From NCBI GenBank assembly GCA_000746015.1, contig KN050797.1, forward strand, positions 178,675-242,674: a stretch of DNA of 64,000 bases, in the 5' to 3' direction. The stretch's first letter is position 1, and every line of letters starts with the position of its first letter. The notes below the pieces were generated by a model that was given only the letters and a program-made list of their open reading frames with translations, was not told where the DNA came from and searched no databases. This DNA comes from Lachnospiraceae bacterium MA2020 (GTDB taxonomy: Bacteria; Bacillota; Clostridia; Lachnospirales; Lachnospiraceae). Below are positions 33,497 to 42,723 of this stretch, piece after piece. Position numbers and translations under genes: made by a program.

Positions 33497-34703
33497 GAAA
33501 AGTGTACGTCTTGATCCGATACATCTGATCGCGTATATAATGTTATTTCTTACTTTATATAAATGTGTTTCCATATTGGTGACTAATGGACAAGCCCTTA
33601 GAAACTATATATGGGAGTTTGACACAAGTTTTAGGGATTATGTATATCATGTCAGGACAGCTTTAGAGCCGGGCAACGTATATGATAAGGGCAATGGCTC
33701 GTGTTTTCCGCCATTGGCATATCTCTTTTATAAGGCAATTGCGAGTTTTTGCAGAGTAGATAATACACCGCTGACAGCAGATAAACTGTCCGGATCAACT
33801 TCATATCTATTGTCACTTATACTTGTCGAAGGCATGACTTTAGTTGTTATTGCTATGTCATTTAAGCATGTGCTTGATAGAGAAAAAGTATCAGGCACAA
33901 TTACAAATATAATTGCTTTTATGCTTGTGGCATCAAATGTGGTATTGATGGCTGTTACAAGTGGAAATGTTGCTTTTACGGTTTCTTCATTGCTGCTTAT
34001 AGCTTTTATTATAAGAGAGTCAGACAATAAAATATTGAGGGAGTTAGCTTTAATCCTTATAGCTGTTTCTGCATCATTTAAGATTTATCCATGCGTAATG
34101 GGAGCGTTATATTTAAAAGAACATAGATATAAAGAGGCGATCAGATTAATAATATATGGTATTCTTTTCTTCTTTGTTCCTTTTATATTTTTTGATGGAA
34201 TATATGGGTTTAGGATGTTTCTGAAAAATATTACAGAAGTCAGCGGTATAGTTACCGGGATCACTATAATAGGAATTGCATCCACTATTTTTGAGCATTT
34301 TGTGTCTCCGGGAGCTGCGCTGATACTCGCAAAGGCAGTTGATATAGTTTATTTTTTGATTATTTTGGTACTGATTCTGACTGAGAATAAAAAGACTACA
34401 TGGAAGACAGTACTGTTCATCGGTTCAATGATGGTCATTGTAAATACGGAGTCTGGTTCTTATTGTCTGAGCTATATATTTATACCATTTATTGCATTTT
34501 TGGTTGAAATGGCTAAAAAGGATGACTATTTTTTTATAGACTATGTATATGCAGCTTTGTTTGCATTGTTTTATTGTATGATCCCAATTCCTGCTTTGGG
34601 TGGATCAGCAATGATGCCGACTATCATATTGTATGTACTGATAGCGGTTGCTTTGGTAGATGAAATTAAAAGTATTGTTGTAAATAAAAAATTATTAAGA
34701 TAA
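33486..34703 (+). CDS. GT-C membrane glycosyltransferase, DUF2029/GT87-like
   Basis: The 405-residue protein has about 10 helices. It shows GSCFPPLAYLFYKAIASF in the first large loop, SGNVAFTVSSLLLIAFI, and SASFKIYPCVMGALYLKEHRYKEA, which match the GT87/DUF2029 pattern (tyrosine-proline repeat and K-hydrophobic-YP motif). Known relatives are polyprenyl-phosphate-mannose-dependent mannosyltransferases acting outside the membrane. In this cluster it would use the lipid-linked sugar made by the next gene, a DPM-type GT2. It overlaps the upstream membrane protein by 11 bases. Confidence 0.7.
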   Translation: MKDKKSVRLDPIHLIAYIMLFLTLYKCVSILVTNGQALRNYIWEFDTSFRDYVYHVRTALEPGNVYDKGNGSCFPPLAYLFYKAIASFCRVDNTPLTADKLSGSTSYLLSLILVEGMTLVVIAMSFKHVLDREKVSGTITNIIAFMLVASNVVLMAVTSGNVAFTVSSLLLIAFIIRESDNKILRELALILIAVSASFKIYPCVMGALYLKEHRYKEAIRLIIYGILFFFVPFIFFDGIYGFRMFLKNITEVSGIVTGITIIGIASTIFEHFVSPGAALILAKAVDIVYFLIILVLILTENKKTTWKTVLFIGSMMVIVNTESGSYCLSYIFIPFIAFLVEMAKKDDYFFIDYVYAALFALFYCMIPIPALGGSAMMPTIILYVLIAVALVDEIKSIVVNKKLLR

Positions 34704-34720
34704 GGGTATTGTAAAGGATT

Positions 34721-35656
34721 ATGGATAATATAGCTGTTCTCATACCTTGCTATAATGAAAGTAAAACTATAAAAAAAGTAATATGTGATTGGAAGGCGGT
34801 ATTGCCTGAAGCAGTAATATATGTCTACGATAATAACTCAAATGATGGTACGGCCGAAATTGCAGAAGAGAACGGGGCAATTGTAAGACATGAATATCAT
34901 CAGGGGAAGGGCAATGTTATCAGACGTATGTTTCGTGAGATAGATGCAAATGTCTATATAATGGTTGATGGTGATGATACATATCCTGCCGAGTATGGTC
35001 GTCAGATGGCGGAGCTTGTTCTAAACAAAGGTGCGGATATGGTAGTAGGAGACAGGCTTTCTTCTACTTATTATCAGGAGAATAAAAGACCTTTTCACAA
35101 TTTTGGTAATGATATTGTAAAGAATTCGATAAACTGGCTCTTTAAATCAAATATAAGAGACATTATGACCGGCTACAGGGCATTTAGTTATCAGTTTGTA
35201 AAGACATTCCCTGTTTTGTCACATGGATTTGAAATCGAGACAGAAATGACGATTCATGCCGTAGATAAAAATATGCAGGTCGAAAATGTTGTTATAGAGT
35301 ATCGAGACAGACCGGACGGAAGTGTTTCTAAGCTGAATACATATTCTGACGGATTAAAAGTTTTGATGACTATAGCAAGATTATTCAGAGACTATAAGCC
35401 TATGAGCTTTTTTGGCTTTTTTGCAAGTATTTTATTTATATTTGCTTTTGCTATAGATATTCCTATTATAATTACCTATCTTGAGTCAGGTTTGGTTCCA
35501 AGATTTCCGACTTTAATAGTAAGTGGTTTTATAGCAATGACGGCTTTGCTGCTGTTTTTTGCAGGAGTTATTCTTAATACGATGATTTCGAAAGACAGAC
35601 AGGAATTTGAGTTTAGACTGCACATGGTTGAGCAGTGGAGGAAGAGTGAAGGCTGA
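34721..35656 (+). CDS. Polyprenyl-phosphate glycosyltransferase (GT2, DPM1/GtrB-like)
   Basis: The GT2 catalytic domain (about 1-210) starts AVLIPCYNESKTIKKVI and has YVYDNNSNDGTAEIAEE, MVDGDDTYPAEYG with the DxD, and SVSKLNTYSDGLKVL near its end. Two transmembrane helices follow (about 228-250 and 262-285). This is the architecture of dolichyl-phosphate-mannose synthase and GtrB, which load a sugar onto a polyprenyl phosphate to feed GT-C enzymes. Several GT-C-like proteins lie in the same cluster. It overlaps the next gene by one base (TGATG). Confidence 0.88.
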   Translation: MDNIAVLIPCYNESKTIKKVICDWKAVLPEAVIYVYDNNSNDGTAEIAEENGAIVRHEYHQGKGNVIRRMFREIDANVYIMVDGDDTYPAEYGRQMAELVLNKGADMVVGDRLSSTYYQENKRPFHNFGNDIVKNSINWLFKSNIRDIMTGYRAFSYQFVKTFPVLSHGFEIETEMTIHAVDKNMQVENVVIEYRDRPDGSVSKLNTYSDGLKVLMTIARLFRDYKPMSFFGFFASILFIFAFAIDIPIIITYLESGLVPRFPTLIVSGFIAMTALLLFFAGVILNTMISKDRQEFEFRLHMVEQWRKSEG

Positions 35657-36657
35657 TGTTTAGTGGGGAAAAAGAGCTGCCATTAATAACGGTGATGGTA
35701 CCGGTTTATAATGGAGAGAAATATCTTGAGCGCTGTATTGATTCGATACAGAATCAAAGTTATGAAAAAATTGAGATAATACTTATTGATGACGGCTCAA
35801 CAGATAAAAGTGGCAGTATATGTGATAAATATGCTGATGGTGACTGGAGGATAAAGGTAATTCATCAAAATAATATCGGTCTTGCTTCAACTCGTAACAG
35901 AGCGTTAGAGGAAGCAACCGGAGAATATTTGATGTTTGTTGACGCTGATGACTTCATCCACCCCAATATGGTAGAGATACTATATAAGGATATTCTGAAT
36001 AACAATGCACAGATGGCGATTGGCTCATATATTGAAGGTTCGGGAGAAGAGTTTCCTGAGATAGCTGAGGACGTGAAAGTATCGGTGCTTACTGACAGTG
36101 AAAAATTCAAAGGGCTGTTTGGTGATCAGAAGCTGCAATTCATCGTATCTTGGGGAAGATTGTACTCTAGAGCTCTTTTTGAGGATATCAAGTATCCGGA
36201 TGGAAGAATACATGAGGACGAATATCTTGCACACTATCTTCTTTATAGGGCTGAAAAGATCACGGTAAATGACAGTAAGCTCTATTATTACTATAAGGAA
36301 GATGGAGGAAATGAAAGTATTACACAGTCGGGCTTTTCTTTGAAAAGACTTGATTGTATAAATGCTCTTGAAGATAGACTGAGCTTCTTTAAAGATTATG
36401 GGGATGCTGAGCTTATAGCCTTAATGTATGATGATTTCCTCAAGCGTTTTCAATACTATTATTATGGTGTTCATTATCAGTTTCCGGATGAAGCAGACTT
36501 GGCGCGTAATCTTTTTGATGAGTATAAAAACGTATATGAGGAAGGAAAGACGATGTTAAGCGCAGGCAAAAGACTGCGCTATTCGTTATTTATCATTTTG
36601 CCAACACTAAACTACTATTTAAAAATGATAATGAACTCAAAATCAATTAAAACTTGA
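35656..36657 (+). CDS. GT2 family glycosyltransferase
   Basis: The 333-residue protein is a GT-A fold transferase: VMVPVYNGEKYLERCIDSI at the start, IILIDDGSTDKSGSICDKYA, NRALEEATGEYLMFVDADDF with the DxD, then HEDEYLAHYL as the catalytic base region. It resembles capsule side-chain transferases such as EpsJ/CpsI types. The donor is not known. There are no membrane helices. The ATG overlaps the upstream stop by one base. Confidence 0.9.
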   Translation: MFSGEKELPLITVMVPVYNGEKYLERCIDSIQNQSYEKIEIILIDDGSTDKSGSICDKYADGDWRIKVIHQNNIGLASTRNRALEEATGEYLMFVDADDFIHPNMVEILYKDILNNNAQMAIGSYIEGSGEEFPEIAEDVKVSVLTDSEKFKGLFGDQKLQFIVSWGRLYSRALFEDIKYPDGRIHEDEYLAHYLLYRAEKITVNDSKLYYYYKEDGGNESITQSGFSLKRLDCINALEDRLSFFKDYGDAELIALMYDDFLKRFQYYYYGVHYQFPDEADLARNLFDEYKNVYEEGKTMLSAGKRLRYSLFIILPTLNYYLKMIMNSKSIKT

Positions 36658-36673
36658 GGATATCGATAAGATT

Positions 36674-37723
36674 ATGAATAAATTTTTAGAAAATCTGATT
36701 AAAAATCATCCAAGACTTGCATGTGCATTGTATGCGTATAAGCATAGTACGGATAAAGAATATATTGCAAAGGCACTTCAGACAGATCCGTATGTGTTGA
36801 AGTTTAATAATTTTGGAACGGAGCATACTGACAAGAACATCTATTATATAGAGATTGGAGATGCAAGCGATGGATTTTTTGCTGAGCAGGGAAAGCTCTT
36901 AAAGTTTCTTGTATTTGCCGATAGATTTTCATTGACCCCTGTAGTGAGATATACCGAAAAGTATATATATTCAGAGGAGCAGGAGGTAAATGGAAGCTGC
37001 AATCCATTTGAATATTATTATGTGCAGCCCTGTGGAATTTTTCCTGACGACATTATGAAGTGTAAAAATGTTGCCAGAGCTGAGTACATACATACTCAGA
37101 TAGATGATATTCTTTCCAAAAAGGAGGGGGATTATCAGGTATCTGATGAGTATATCGATATGCTTGCAGCTGTTGAGAGAAAGTATGTCAAGCTCAATCC
37201 TGTAGTGCAAAAGTATATTGATGATTCATTGTCTAAAATGGGAATTGATAATAATACCTTGGCAGTACATTACAGAGGAACTGATTATAAGCAGGAATTT
37301 AACGATCATCCACTTTTCATTGGTGCTAAAGAGTATGTGGAAAAGGCGCGTGAGATATTTGATAAGGGTGGATATGGCAGTGTTTTCCTAGCAACCGATG
37401 ATGCGAAGGCAGTTGAAATATTTAAAGCTGTATTTAATGATAAGTTAAAACTTTATACTGATGTTTTCAGGTCTGAGGGAGATGTTTCGGTCGCATTTAG
37501 TAAAGACTCAAGGGAACTGCATCATTATAAACTTGGACTTGAAGTTATGAGAGACATGTATTCTTTGTCACACTGCGGAGGTCTTGTCGCAGGTGTCTCA
37601 CAGGTGAGTCTGGCAGCAAGGATAAATAAGCGAAGCAGAAATGAAAAGTATAGAGATGTAAGCATAATATTTAAAGGGACGGCCAGCAATTCCAGAGAAT
37701 GCTATGGATTTTATGGGAAATAA
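36674..37723 (+). CDS. Fucosyltransferase-like glycosyltransferase (NodZ/GT23-related)
   Basis: The 349-residue protein has no signal peptide. Its C-terminal half shows LAVHYRGTDYKQEFNDHP near residue 200, followed by SVFLATDDAKAVEIF and LSHCGGLVAGVSQVSLAARI. The HxRGTD and ATDD pair is typical of the GDP-fucose-binding superfamily that includes NodZ and alpha-1,6-fucosyltransferase. GDP-fucose as donor is inferred. The same C-terminal architecture recurs in the 39803 gene of this cluster. It sits 17 bases behind the GT2 gene and three bases ahead of a GT4 gene. Confidence 0.72.
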   Translation: MNKFLENLIKNHPRLACALYAYKHSTDKEYIAKALQTDPYVLKFNNFGTEHTDKNIYYIEIGDASDGFFAEQGKLLKFLVFADRFSLTPVVRYTEKYIYSEEQEVNGSCNPFEYYYVQPCGIFPDDIMKCKNVARAEYIHTQIDDILSKKEGDYQVSDEYIDMLAAVERKYVKLNPVVQKYIDDSLSKMGIDNNTLAVHYRGTDYKQEFNDHPLFIGAKEYVEKAREIFDKGGYGSVFLATDDAKAVEIFKAVFNDKLKLYTDVFRSEGDVSVAFSKDSRELHHYKLGLEVMRDMYSLSHCGGLVAGVSQVSLAARINKRSRNEKYRDVSIIFKGTASNSRECYGFYGK

Positions 37724-37726
37724 AAT

Positions 37727-38947
37727 ATGAAGATAGTACACATTGTAACGCAGGATTCGTATGGCGCAGGAAGAGCAGCAATAAGGATAAGTGAGGCTTT
37801 AAATAATGCAGGCCAAGAGTCAAAGGTTTGTGTTATAGATAAGCAAAGTGATGCAAAGGTAGTATACTTAGGCGACGGCTTTAAGAATAAGTTACAGGTT
37901 AAAATATATAATAAGCTCAACAATTTTAAAAATAGAAAAATAGTTAAAGATGGATATTTTCAAGTAGAAAAATATGGCAGATCTTTTTCTGAAGTATCAG
38001 AGATAAAAGATGCAGATATTATCCATATCCATTGGATAAATGACGGATTTTGGTCAGAAAGTTTTTGGAATCATCTTTTAAAGTTGAAAAAGCCTATAGT
38101 CTGTACTCTTCATGATATGTGGCACTTTACTGGAGGATGTCACTATGATAATTACTGCAATAAATATGTAGAAGGTTGCAATAATTGTCCTATGCTTATA
38201 AGACCTGCTGACAGAGATGCTTCATATAATGCATCGATTCAAAAGATTCATTATTTTGGCAAGAGTAAAATGCTTTTTGTGGGCTGCAGTAGCTGGATAA
38301 CAAATGAATTTAATAAAAGTTATATAGCAAAGCAAAGCAAAAAGTCCTGCATCTGTATACCAAATTCTATATGTGACAGGATCTTTAAGAAAAATGATAA
38401 GTACGCATGCAGGGAAATACTTAACCTGCCTAAAGATAAGAAACTTATACTATTTGGTGCTTTAGCTTCGACATCAGATGCCAGAAAGGGATATGATCAT
38501 ATAAAAGAAGCATTGAAGATACTTGATTCTGAAAAATATGAGTTAGTCCTGTTTGGCAGTGAAGTGGTCAATGATTTTGACGGTTTTACAATTCACAATA
38601 TGGGATACATAAGGGATGATCTGCATTTGGCATTGCTTTATGGTGCATCTGATTGTTTTGTGGCTCCGTCTATACAGGAAAATCTGGCAAATACAGTGAT
38701 GGAGTCATTGTCATGTGGAACACCTGCTGTTGCGTTTAACATAGGTGGGATGCCGGATATGATTAAACATAGAGAAAACGGATATCTTGCAGAGGCTTTT
38801 TCAGAGAAGGATCTCGCATATGGAATCCAATATTGTACTGATAATTGTGATACCCTCGGGGAAGAAGCAGTTTCGTTTGTAAGAAATAGTTTTTCTGAAG
38901 CACGTGTAGCTGATCTGTATATAAAAGCTTATAAAAGTATGCTGTGA
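37727..38947 (+). CDS. GT4 family glycosyltransferase
   Basis: The 406-residue protein begins KIVHIVTQDSYGAGRAAIRI, typical of a GT4 subgroup in capsule loci. It has CTLHDMWHFTGGCHYDNYC with clustered cysteines (CNKYVEGCNNCP), and the C-terminal donor site DCFVAPSIQENLANTVMES then GTPAVAFNIGGMPDMIKH. The cysteine cluster recurs in WcaC-type enzymes. It acts in the cytosol on an unknown donor. Confidence 0.9.
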   Translation: MKIVHIVTQDSYGAGRAAIRISEALNNAGQESKVCVIDKQSDAKVVYLGDGFKNKLQVKIYNKLNNFKNRKIVKDGYFQVEKYGRSFSEVSEIKDADIIHIHWINDGFWSESFWNHLLKLKKPIVCTLHDMWHFTGGCHYDNYCNKYVEGCNNCPMLIRPADRDASYNASIQKIHYFGKSKMLFVGCSSWITNEFNKSYIAKQSKKSCICIPNSICDRIFKKNDKYACREILNLPKDKKLILFGALASTSDARKGYDHIKEALKILDSEKYELVLFGSEVVNDFDGFTIHNMGYIRDDLHLALLYGASDCFVAPSIQENLANTVMESLSCGTPAVAFNIGGMPDMIKHRENGYLAEAFSEKDLAYGIQYCTDNCDTLGEEAVSFVRNSFSEARVADLYIKAYKSML

Positions 38948-38962
38948 AAGGATTTTAGATAA

Positions 38963-39796
38963 ATGTCATCGAAGGCGATAACAGACGAAGAACAGAAGCA
39001 ACTAATATTAGATATGCTTGATCTTATAGATAAAAGATGTCGTGAGAAGGGATACACATATTGGCTTTTCTGGGGAACTTTACTAGGTGTTATAAGACAT
39101 AAAGGTATGATTCCGTGGGATGATGATATCGATATTGCAATGCCTAGAGAGGACTATGAGAAATTCGTAGAAGATATAAAAAAGAATCCTTTGGCGACAA
39201 ATATTCACTTCGTAGATAATGCACATCCTGTAAAGGCTTTTTATCCTAGTGCTTTTGGCAAAGTATGCAGAAGTGATACGGTTATTAAGTATCCGAGTTA
39301 TGGAGAAAAATATGAAATGGAAGTCTCTATTGATGTGTTTCCGATGGATGGTGTTTCAGAGATTGAAAGTGAACGTCTGGAATTATCGAATCGGCTTGAT
39401 AAGCTTTCTGATAATATTAATCGCTGTGTGTATATGCCTGCAAAGGATGGACGAAGCGTATTTCGATACGGGCTTGCGCTGCTTAGGCGAAATTGCAGAC
39501 TTGCATTTTTGTATGAAAAGTGGATAAGAGAAAAGACTAAGCTGATTGAAGGATATAAGAGATTTGCATCTTCAAAGTATTGTGGATTTCCATCTAATAT
39601 AAATATAAGGGGAAGAAGACTTGTATTTGAGAGGCAGTGGTTTGAAACAATATATATGGAATTTGAAGGTAAAATGATGCCTGTTCCTGCAGGATATGAT
39701 GATATCTTAGAAATTGTTTTTCCTAATTACATGGAGCTTCCGCCTGTAGAGGAGCGCGTTTCGCATCACGATTATACATCTGTTGAATGGAGATAA
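38963..39796 (+). CDS. LicD family phosphotransferase
   Basis: The 277-residue protein has the LicD core: LLDLIDKRCREK-like lead-in, YWLFWGTLLGVIRHKGMI, then PWDDDIDIAMPREDYEKF with the metal-binding DDDID. LicD proteins move a phospho-alditol or phosphocholine from a CDP-activated donor to a glycan; fukutin and FKRP do the same with CDP-ribitol. This cluster also encodes an IspD/TarI-type cytidylyltransferase (46650), which could supply such a donor. Start ATG at 38963 lies 15 bases behind the GT4 stop. Confidence 0.93.
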   Translation: MSSKAITDEEQKQLILDMLDLIDKRCREKGYTYWLFWGTLLGVIRHKGMIPWDDDIDIAMPREDYEKFVEDIKKNPLATNIHFVDNAHPVKAFYPSAFGKVCRSDTVIKYPSYGEKYEMEVSIDVFPMDGVSEIESERLELSNRLDKLSDNINRCVYMPAKDGRSVFRYGLALLRRNCRLAFLYEKWIREKTKLIEGYKRFASSKYCGFPSNINIRGRRLVFERQWFETIYMEFEGKMMPVPAGYDDILEIVFPNYMELPPVEERVSHHDYTSVEWR

Positions 39797-39802
39797 GGAT
39801 CA

Positions 39803-41332
39803 ATGAATATTGTAGTTTGGGGCACTGCTGGAAATGCCAGTCGTTTCATAAAAAAGATACTTCCGGTATGTGCTGAAGAAATGGGGATTAATATAGTATC
39901 TGTTGCAGATGATTGTGAAGCTCGCGAAGGCAGTTGTTTTTGCGGATATAAGGTTGTACATCCTAAGAATATAGATAGCAGAACAGGTGTTGATTATATA
40001 GTTCAGCTTGAAACTTTTTCTGGAGTAGGAATTGATGAATCAAAAGCATTACTTCCTTCTGAATTAAGAAATAAGCTTATAGATTTGCCTGATTTCTGCA
40101 AGGTAATCAATTCGAGTGGTTTTTGGAAAGACAAGTCCGTTTTATTCATCGGAGATAAAGATGAATTGGATGGATATGCATATGGTGCAAAGTACATTTT
40201 TAAGCACCATGAGTATTATGAAAATATAGAAAAATTCAGTGGTAATTGCTCTGATTTTGATTATATATTTACCTGTGGAAAGTGGTATACGAGTCAGGAA
40301 CAGTCAGTTAAAGAAGGTAATATTATCAGAAAGGCTGTTCTTGAAAAGTATAAATATGATGAAGACAGGATTTTGGACAGCACTGTTTGGGGCGTATATC
40401 TTCATTCGGGTAACTGTCTTATAAATACAAATGGTGAGTTGAATCCTGACAAAAAGTTTTTGGTGTTAACTTTTGACAGGTATTGCGGGTGGGCTATAAT
40501 TCAATTATTTTTTGCACATCAGATAGAGTTTGCAAGAAATAATGGATATATCCCGGTTATAGATATGAAAAACTATAAAACGCAATATATTTCGGATGAA
40601 GATTTAGGCAAGGTTAATGTCTGGGAAAAGTACTTTGAGCAGGTTTCAGAGTATAGCCTTGAAGAAGTCTATAGCAGTAAGACAGTTTATCTATGTGGAA
40701 AAAGATTTAATAATGATGTTGATAATAATGGGAAAATTAGGTATAACTTTACTTTGAATCAAGAATTTTCCGAATTAAAAAATAGTATTTTTCCAAAGAA
40801 TGGAGAAAAAGTTTTGGGAGTAGTATATCGTGGAACAGATTTTTCTTCAGCCTTTGATCATCCAAAACCAATTGATATCGGAGAGTTTATCGATGGAGTT
40901 GAAGCATATAGAAAGAAAATAGGATACGATCATATTTTCCTGGCAACGGAAGTAGAAGATGTCGTTGAATTGTTTAAGGAAAAGTATGGCGAAAAGGTTT
41001 CATGCGTTTCACAGCAGCGGTTTAAGAAAGATGAAAAAAGATTTCTTGCAAATGTAAAATTTGACAGAAAAGATGATGAACATATAAAAAGTATAGATTA
41101 TTTATCGGTATTATATTTATTAACTTGTTGTGATTCAATATACGGTATTTATTGTGGTTCTACACGTTATGCAAAGGCATTTAGCGATAAATATGAGCAT
41201 TATTATACTTTTTCCGGGGTTAAAAACAAATCATTACACAATAAAATTACCGATATTGAGGATAAAATATTTAGAAAAATAGCCAGAAATTTAAAGATCG
41301 GTGAATACTCTGCGAGAAATAGTATCGGGTAA
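39803..41332 (+). CDS. Two-domain protein: Rossmann-like domain fused to a fucosyltransferase-like domain
   Basis: The 509-residue protein starts NIVVWGTAGNASRFIKKIL, a dinucleotide or CoA-binding-like Rossmann motif, and this N-terminal region (about 1-230) includes a second segment VLFIGDKDELDGYAYGAKYI. From about 245 (KFLVLTFDRYCGWAIIQLFF) the sequence resembles the fucosyltransferase-like gene at 36674: VLGVVYRGTDFSSAFDHPKP, then HIFLATEVEDVVELF and a final CCDSIYGIYCGSTRYAKAF. The fusion is unusual and the role of the N-terminal domain is unknown. It could sense or modify the acceptor. It follows licD by six bases. Confidence 0.65.
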   Translation: MNIVVWGTAGNASRFIKKILPVCAEEMGINIVSVADDCEAREGSCFCGYKVVHPKNIDSRTGVDYIVQLETFSGVGIDESKALLPSELRNKLIDLPDFCKVINSSGFWKDKSVLFIGDKDELDGYAYGAKYIFKHHEYYENIEKFSGNCSDFDYIFTCGKWYTSQEQSVKEGNIIRKAVLEKYKYDEDRILDSTVWGVYLHSGNCLINTNGELNPDKKFLVLTFDRYCGWAIIQLFFAHQIEFARNNGYIPVIDMKNYKTQYISDEDLGKVNVWEKYFEQVSEYSLEEVYSSKTVYLCGKRFNNDVDNNGKIRYNFTLNQEFSELKNSIFPKNGEKVLGVVYRGTDFSSAFDHPKPIDIGEFIDGVEAYRKKIGYDHIFLATEVEDVVELFKEKYGEKVSCVSQQRFKKDEKRFLANVKFDRKDDEHIKSIDYLSVLYLLTCCDSIYGIYCGSTRYAKAFSDKYEHYYTFSGVKNKSLHNKITDIEDKIFRKIARNLKIGEYSARNSIG

Positions 41333-41385
41333 ATTGCTGGAACAAATATTTAATTAGATTTTAATGTATAGAAGGGGAAGTTTTG

Positions 41386-42714
41386 ATGAAAAAAAAATTA
41401 TGTGTATGCATACCTACATATAATAGACCCGATAATATTAGTTGGAAATTATATAATGAGCTGGATGTATATAATAAATACAATATTGATGTTTATATAT
41501 GGGATTCCAGTCCGGATAACCGTACGGAAGAAGTAGTATTAAAGTATAAAGAGAAGATCAATAATCTTCATTATGTGAAGATACCATCATCCGTACATTC
41601 AAATAAAAAGATATACATGATCTTTCAGAATGCAGATCTGATCAGTAAATATGAATATATATGGACATGTACGGATGCATTGTCATGGCAAGAGGTTGTT
41701 TATTCATCTATTTTAGATGCGGCAAATAAAGATAAATATGACTTTATAATACCTGATAACAGAGATGTTGAGAATATTGGCACCAAAGAGTATTCTGATG
41801 CTAATATTCTTTTTCATGATTTTTGCTGGCACATGACATTGTATGGCGCTACAGTTGTTCGTTGCGATACAATACTTAGGAATGTTGACTGGGAATCATT
41901 TGAAAAGAAGTATTTTGTAAAAAATATGATCAATTTTTCTCATTTGGCATTCTATTTTGAGAAGATTGCAGAACTTGATAATTTTAATGCATTGCATATA
42001 TCATACAAAGATGTAGTGGTTATAAGCAGAGCGTTTGTGATCCGATCAGGATGGCACAAGGATGTATTTGATGTCTGGCTGAGATTTTGGCCGGATACCA
42101 TTAAGGCTCTTCCTGATATATATAAAGATAAAGATGAAGTTATACAGAGGGGAAATAAGAACGCAAAGGTATTTTCCAACTCTAATCTTTTAGGCTATAG
42201 ATGTGCTAATGTGCTAAATAGCAGATCGTTTTCAGAATATAGTGATGCGATCAGAAAGTATTCAGGGGCAGATTATAATTATGCTAAAACTCTCGTATCC
42301 AAGCCTGCAGTTTTTTGCAAGAAACCCGAGAATATAATTCGTCTGCTGCTTCATCATATTAATATGGTTTTGCTTTTAAAGAATTTCTGTAAGGAATATA
42401 AAAATCTGTATATTTGCGGATATGGAGAGTATTATGAGCAAATTGAGAAGATGCTCAAATTGTTCAGAGTGAAGCCTGATGGTGTGATCAGATTCCCATT
42501 GGAATTGAAAGGAAGAAATACATTTAATATTGACGAGTACGAAATGGAAGATTTTGAAAAGTTAGATGATAATACGGGGATCATACTTGCGGTAGAATTA
42601 ACATGTCTGAAATATATGCAGGAAATGCATATGCTTGACAGATGGCCGAAGAAAAATGTATTTAGTGAATACTTTTTTAAGAGAAAAGGTTTTAGGACAT
42701 ATAGGGAAGAGTAG
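41386..42714 (+). CDS. GT2-like glycosyltransferase
   Basis: The 443-residue protein starts KLCVCIPTYNRPDNISWKLY, the GT2 nucleotide-binding strand, followed by VYIWDSSPDNRTEEVVLKY. A clear DxD is hard to see (WTCTDALSW may substitute), so activity is inferred from the fold only. The C-terminal part ends with YICGYGEYYEQIEKMLKLF, similar to a small nucleoside-binding or cyclic domain. AAGGGGAAG at 41372-41380 fits ATG 41386; a TTG at 41383 is also in frame. No membrane helices. Confidence 0.7.
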   Translation: MKKKLCVCIPTYNRPDNISWKLYNELDVYNKYNIDVYIWDSSPDNRTEEVVLKYKEKINNLHYVKIPSSVHSNKKIYMIFQNADLISKYEYIWTCTDALSWQEVVYSSILDAANKDKYDFIIPDNRDVENIGTKEYSDANILFHDFCWHMTLYGATVVRCDTILRNVDWESFEKKYFVKNMINFSHLAFYFEKIAELDNFNALHISYKDVVVISRAFVIRSGWHKDVFDVWLRFWPDTIKALPDIYKDKDEVIQRGNKNAKVFSNSNLLGYRCANVLNSRSFSEYSDAIRKYSGADYNYAKTLVSKPAVFCKKPENIIRLLLHHINMVLLLKNFCKEYKNLYICGYGEYYEQIEKMLKLFRVKPDGVIRFPLELKGRNTFNIDEYEMEDFEKLDDNTGIILAVELTCLKYMQEMHMLDRWPKKNVFSEYFFKRKGFRTYREE

Positions 42715-42723
42715 AGAGCGAGA

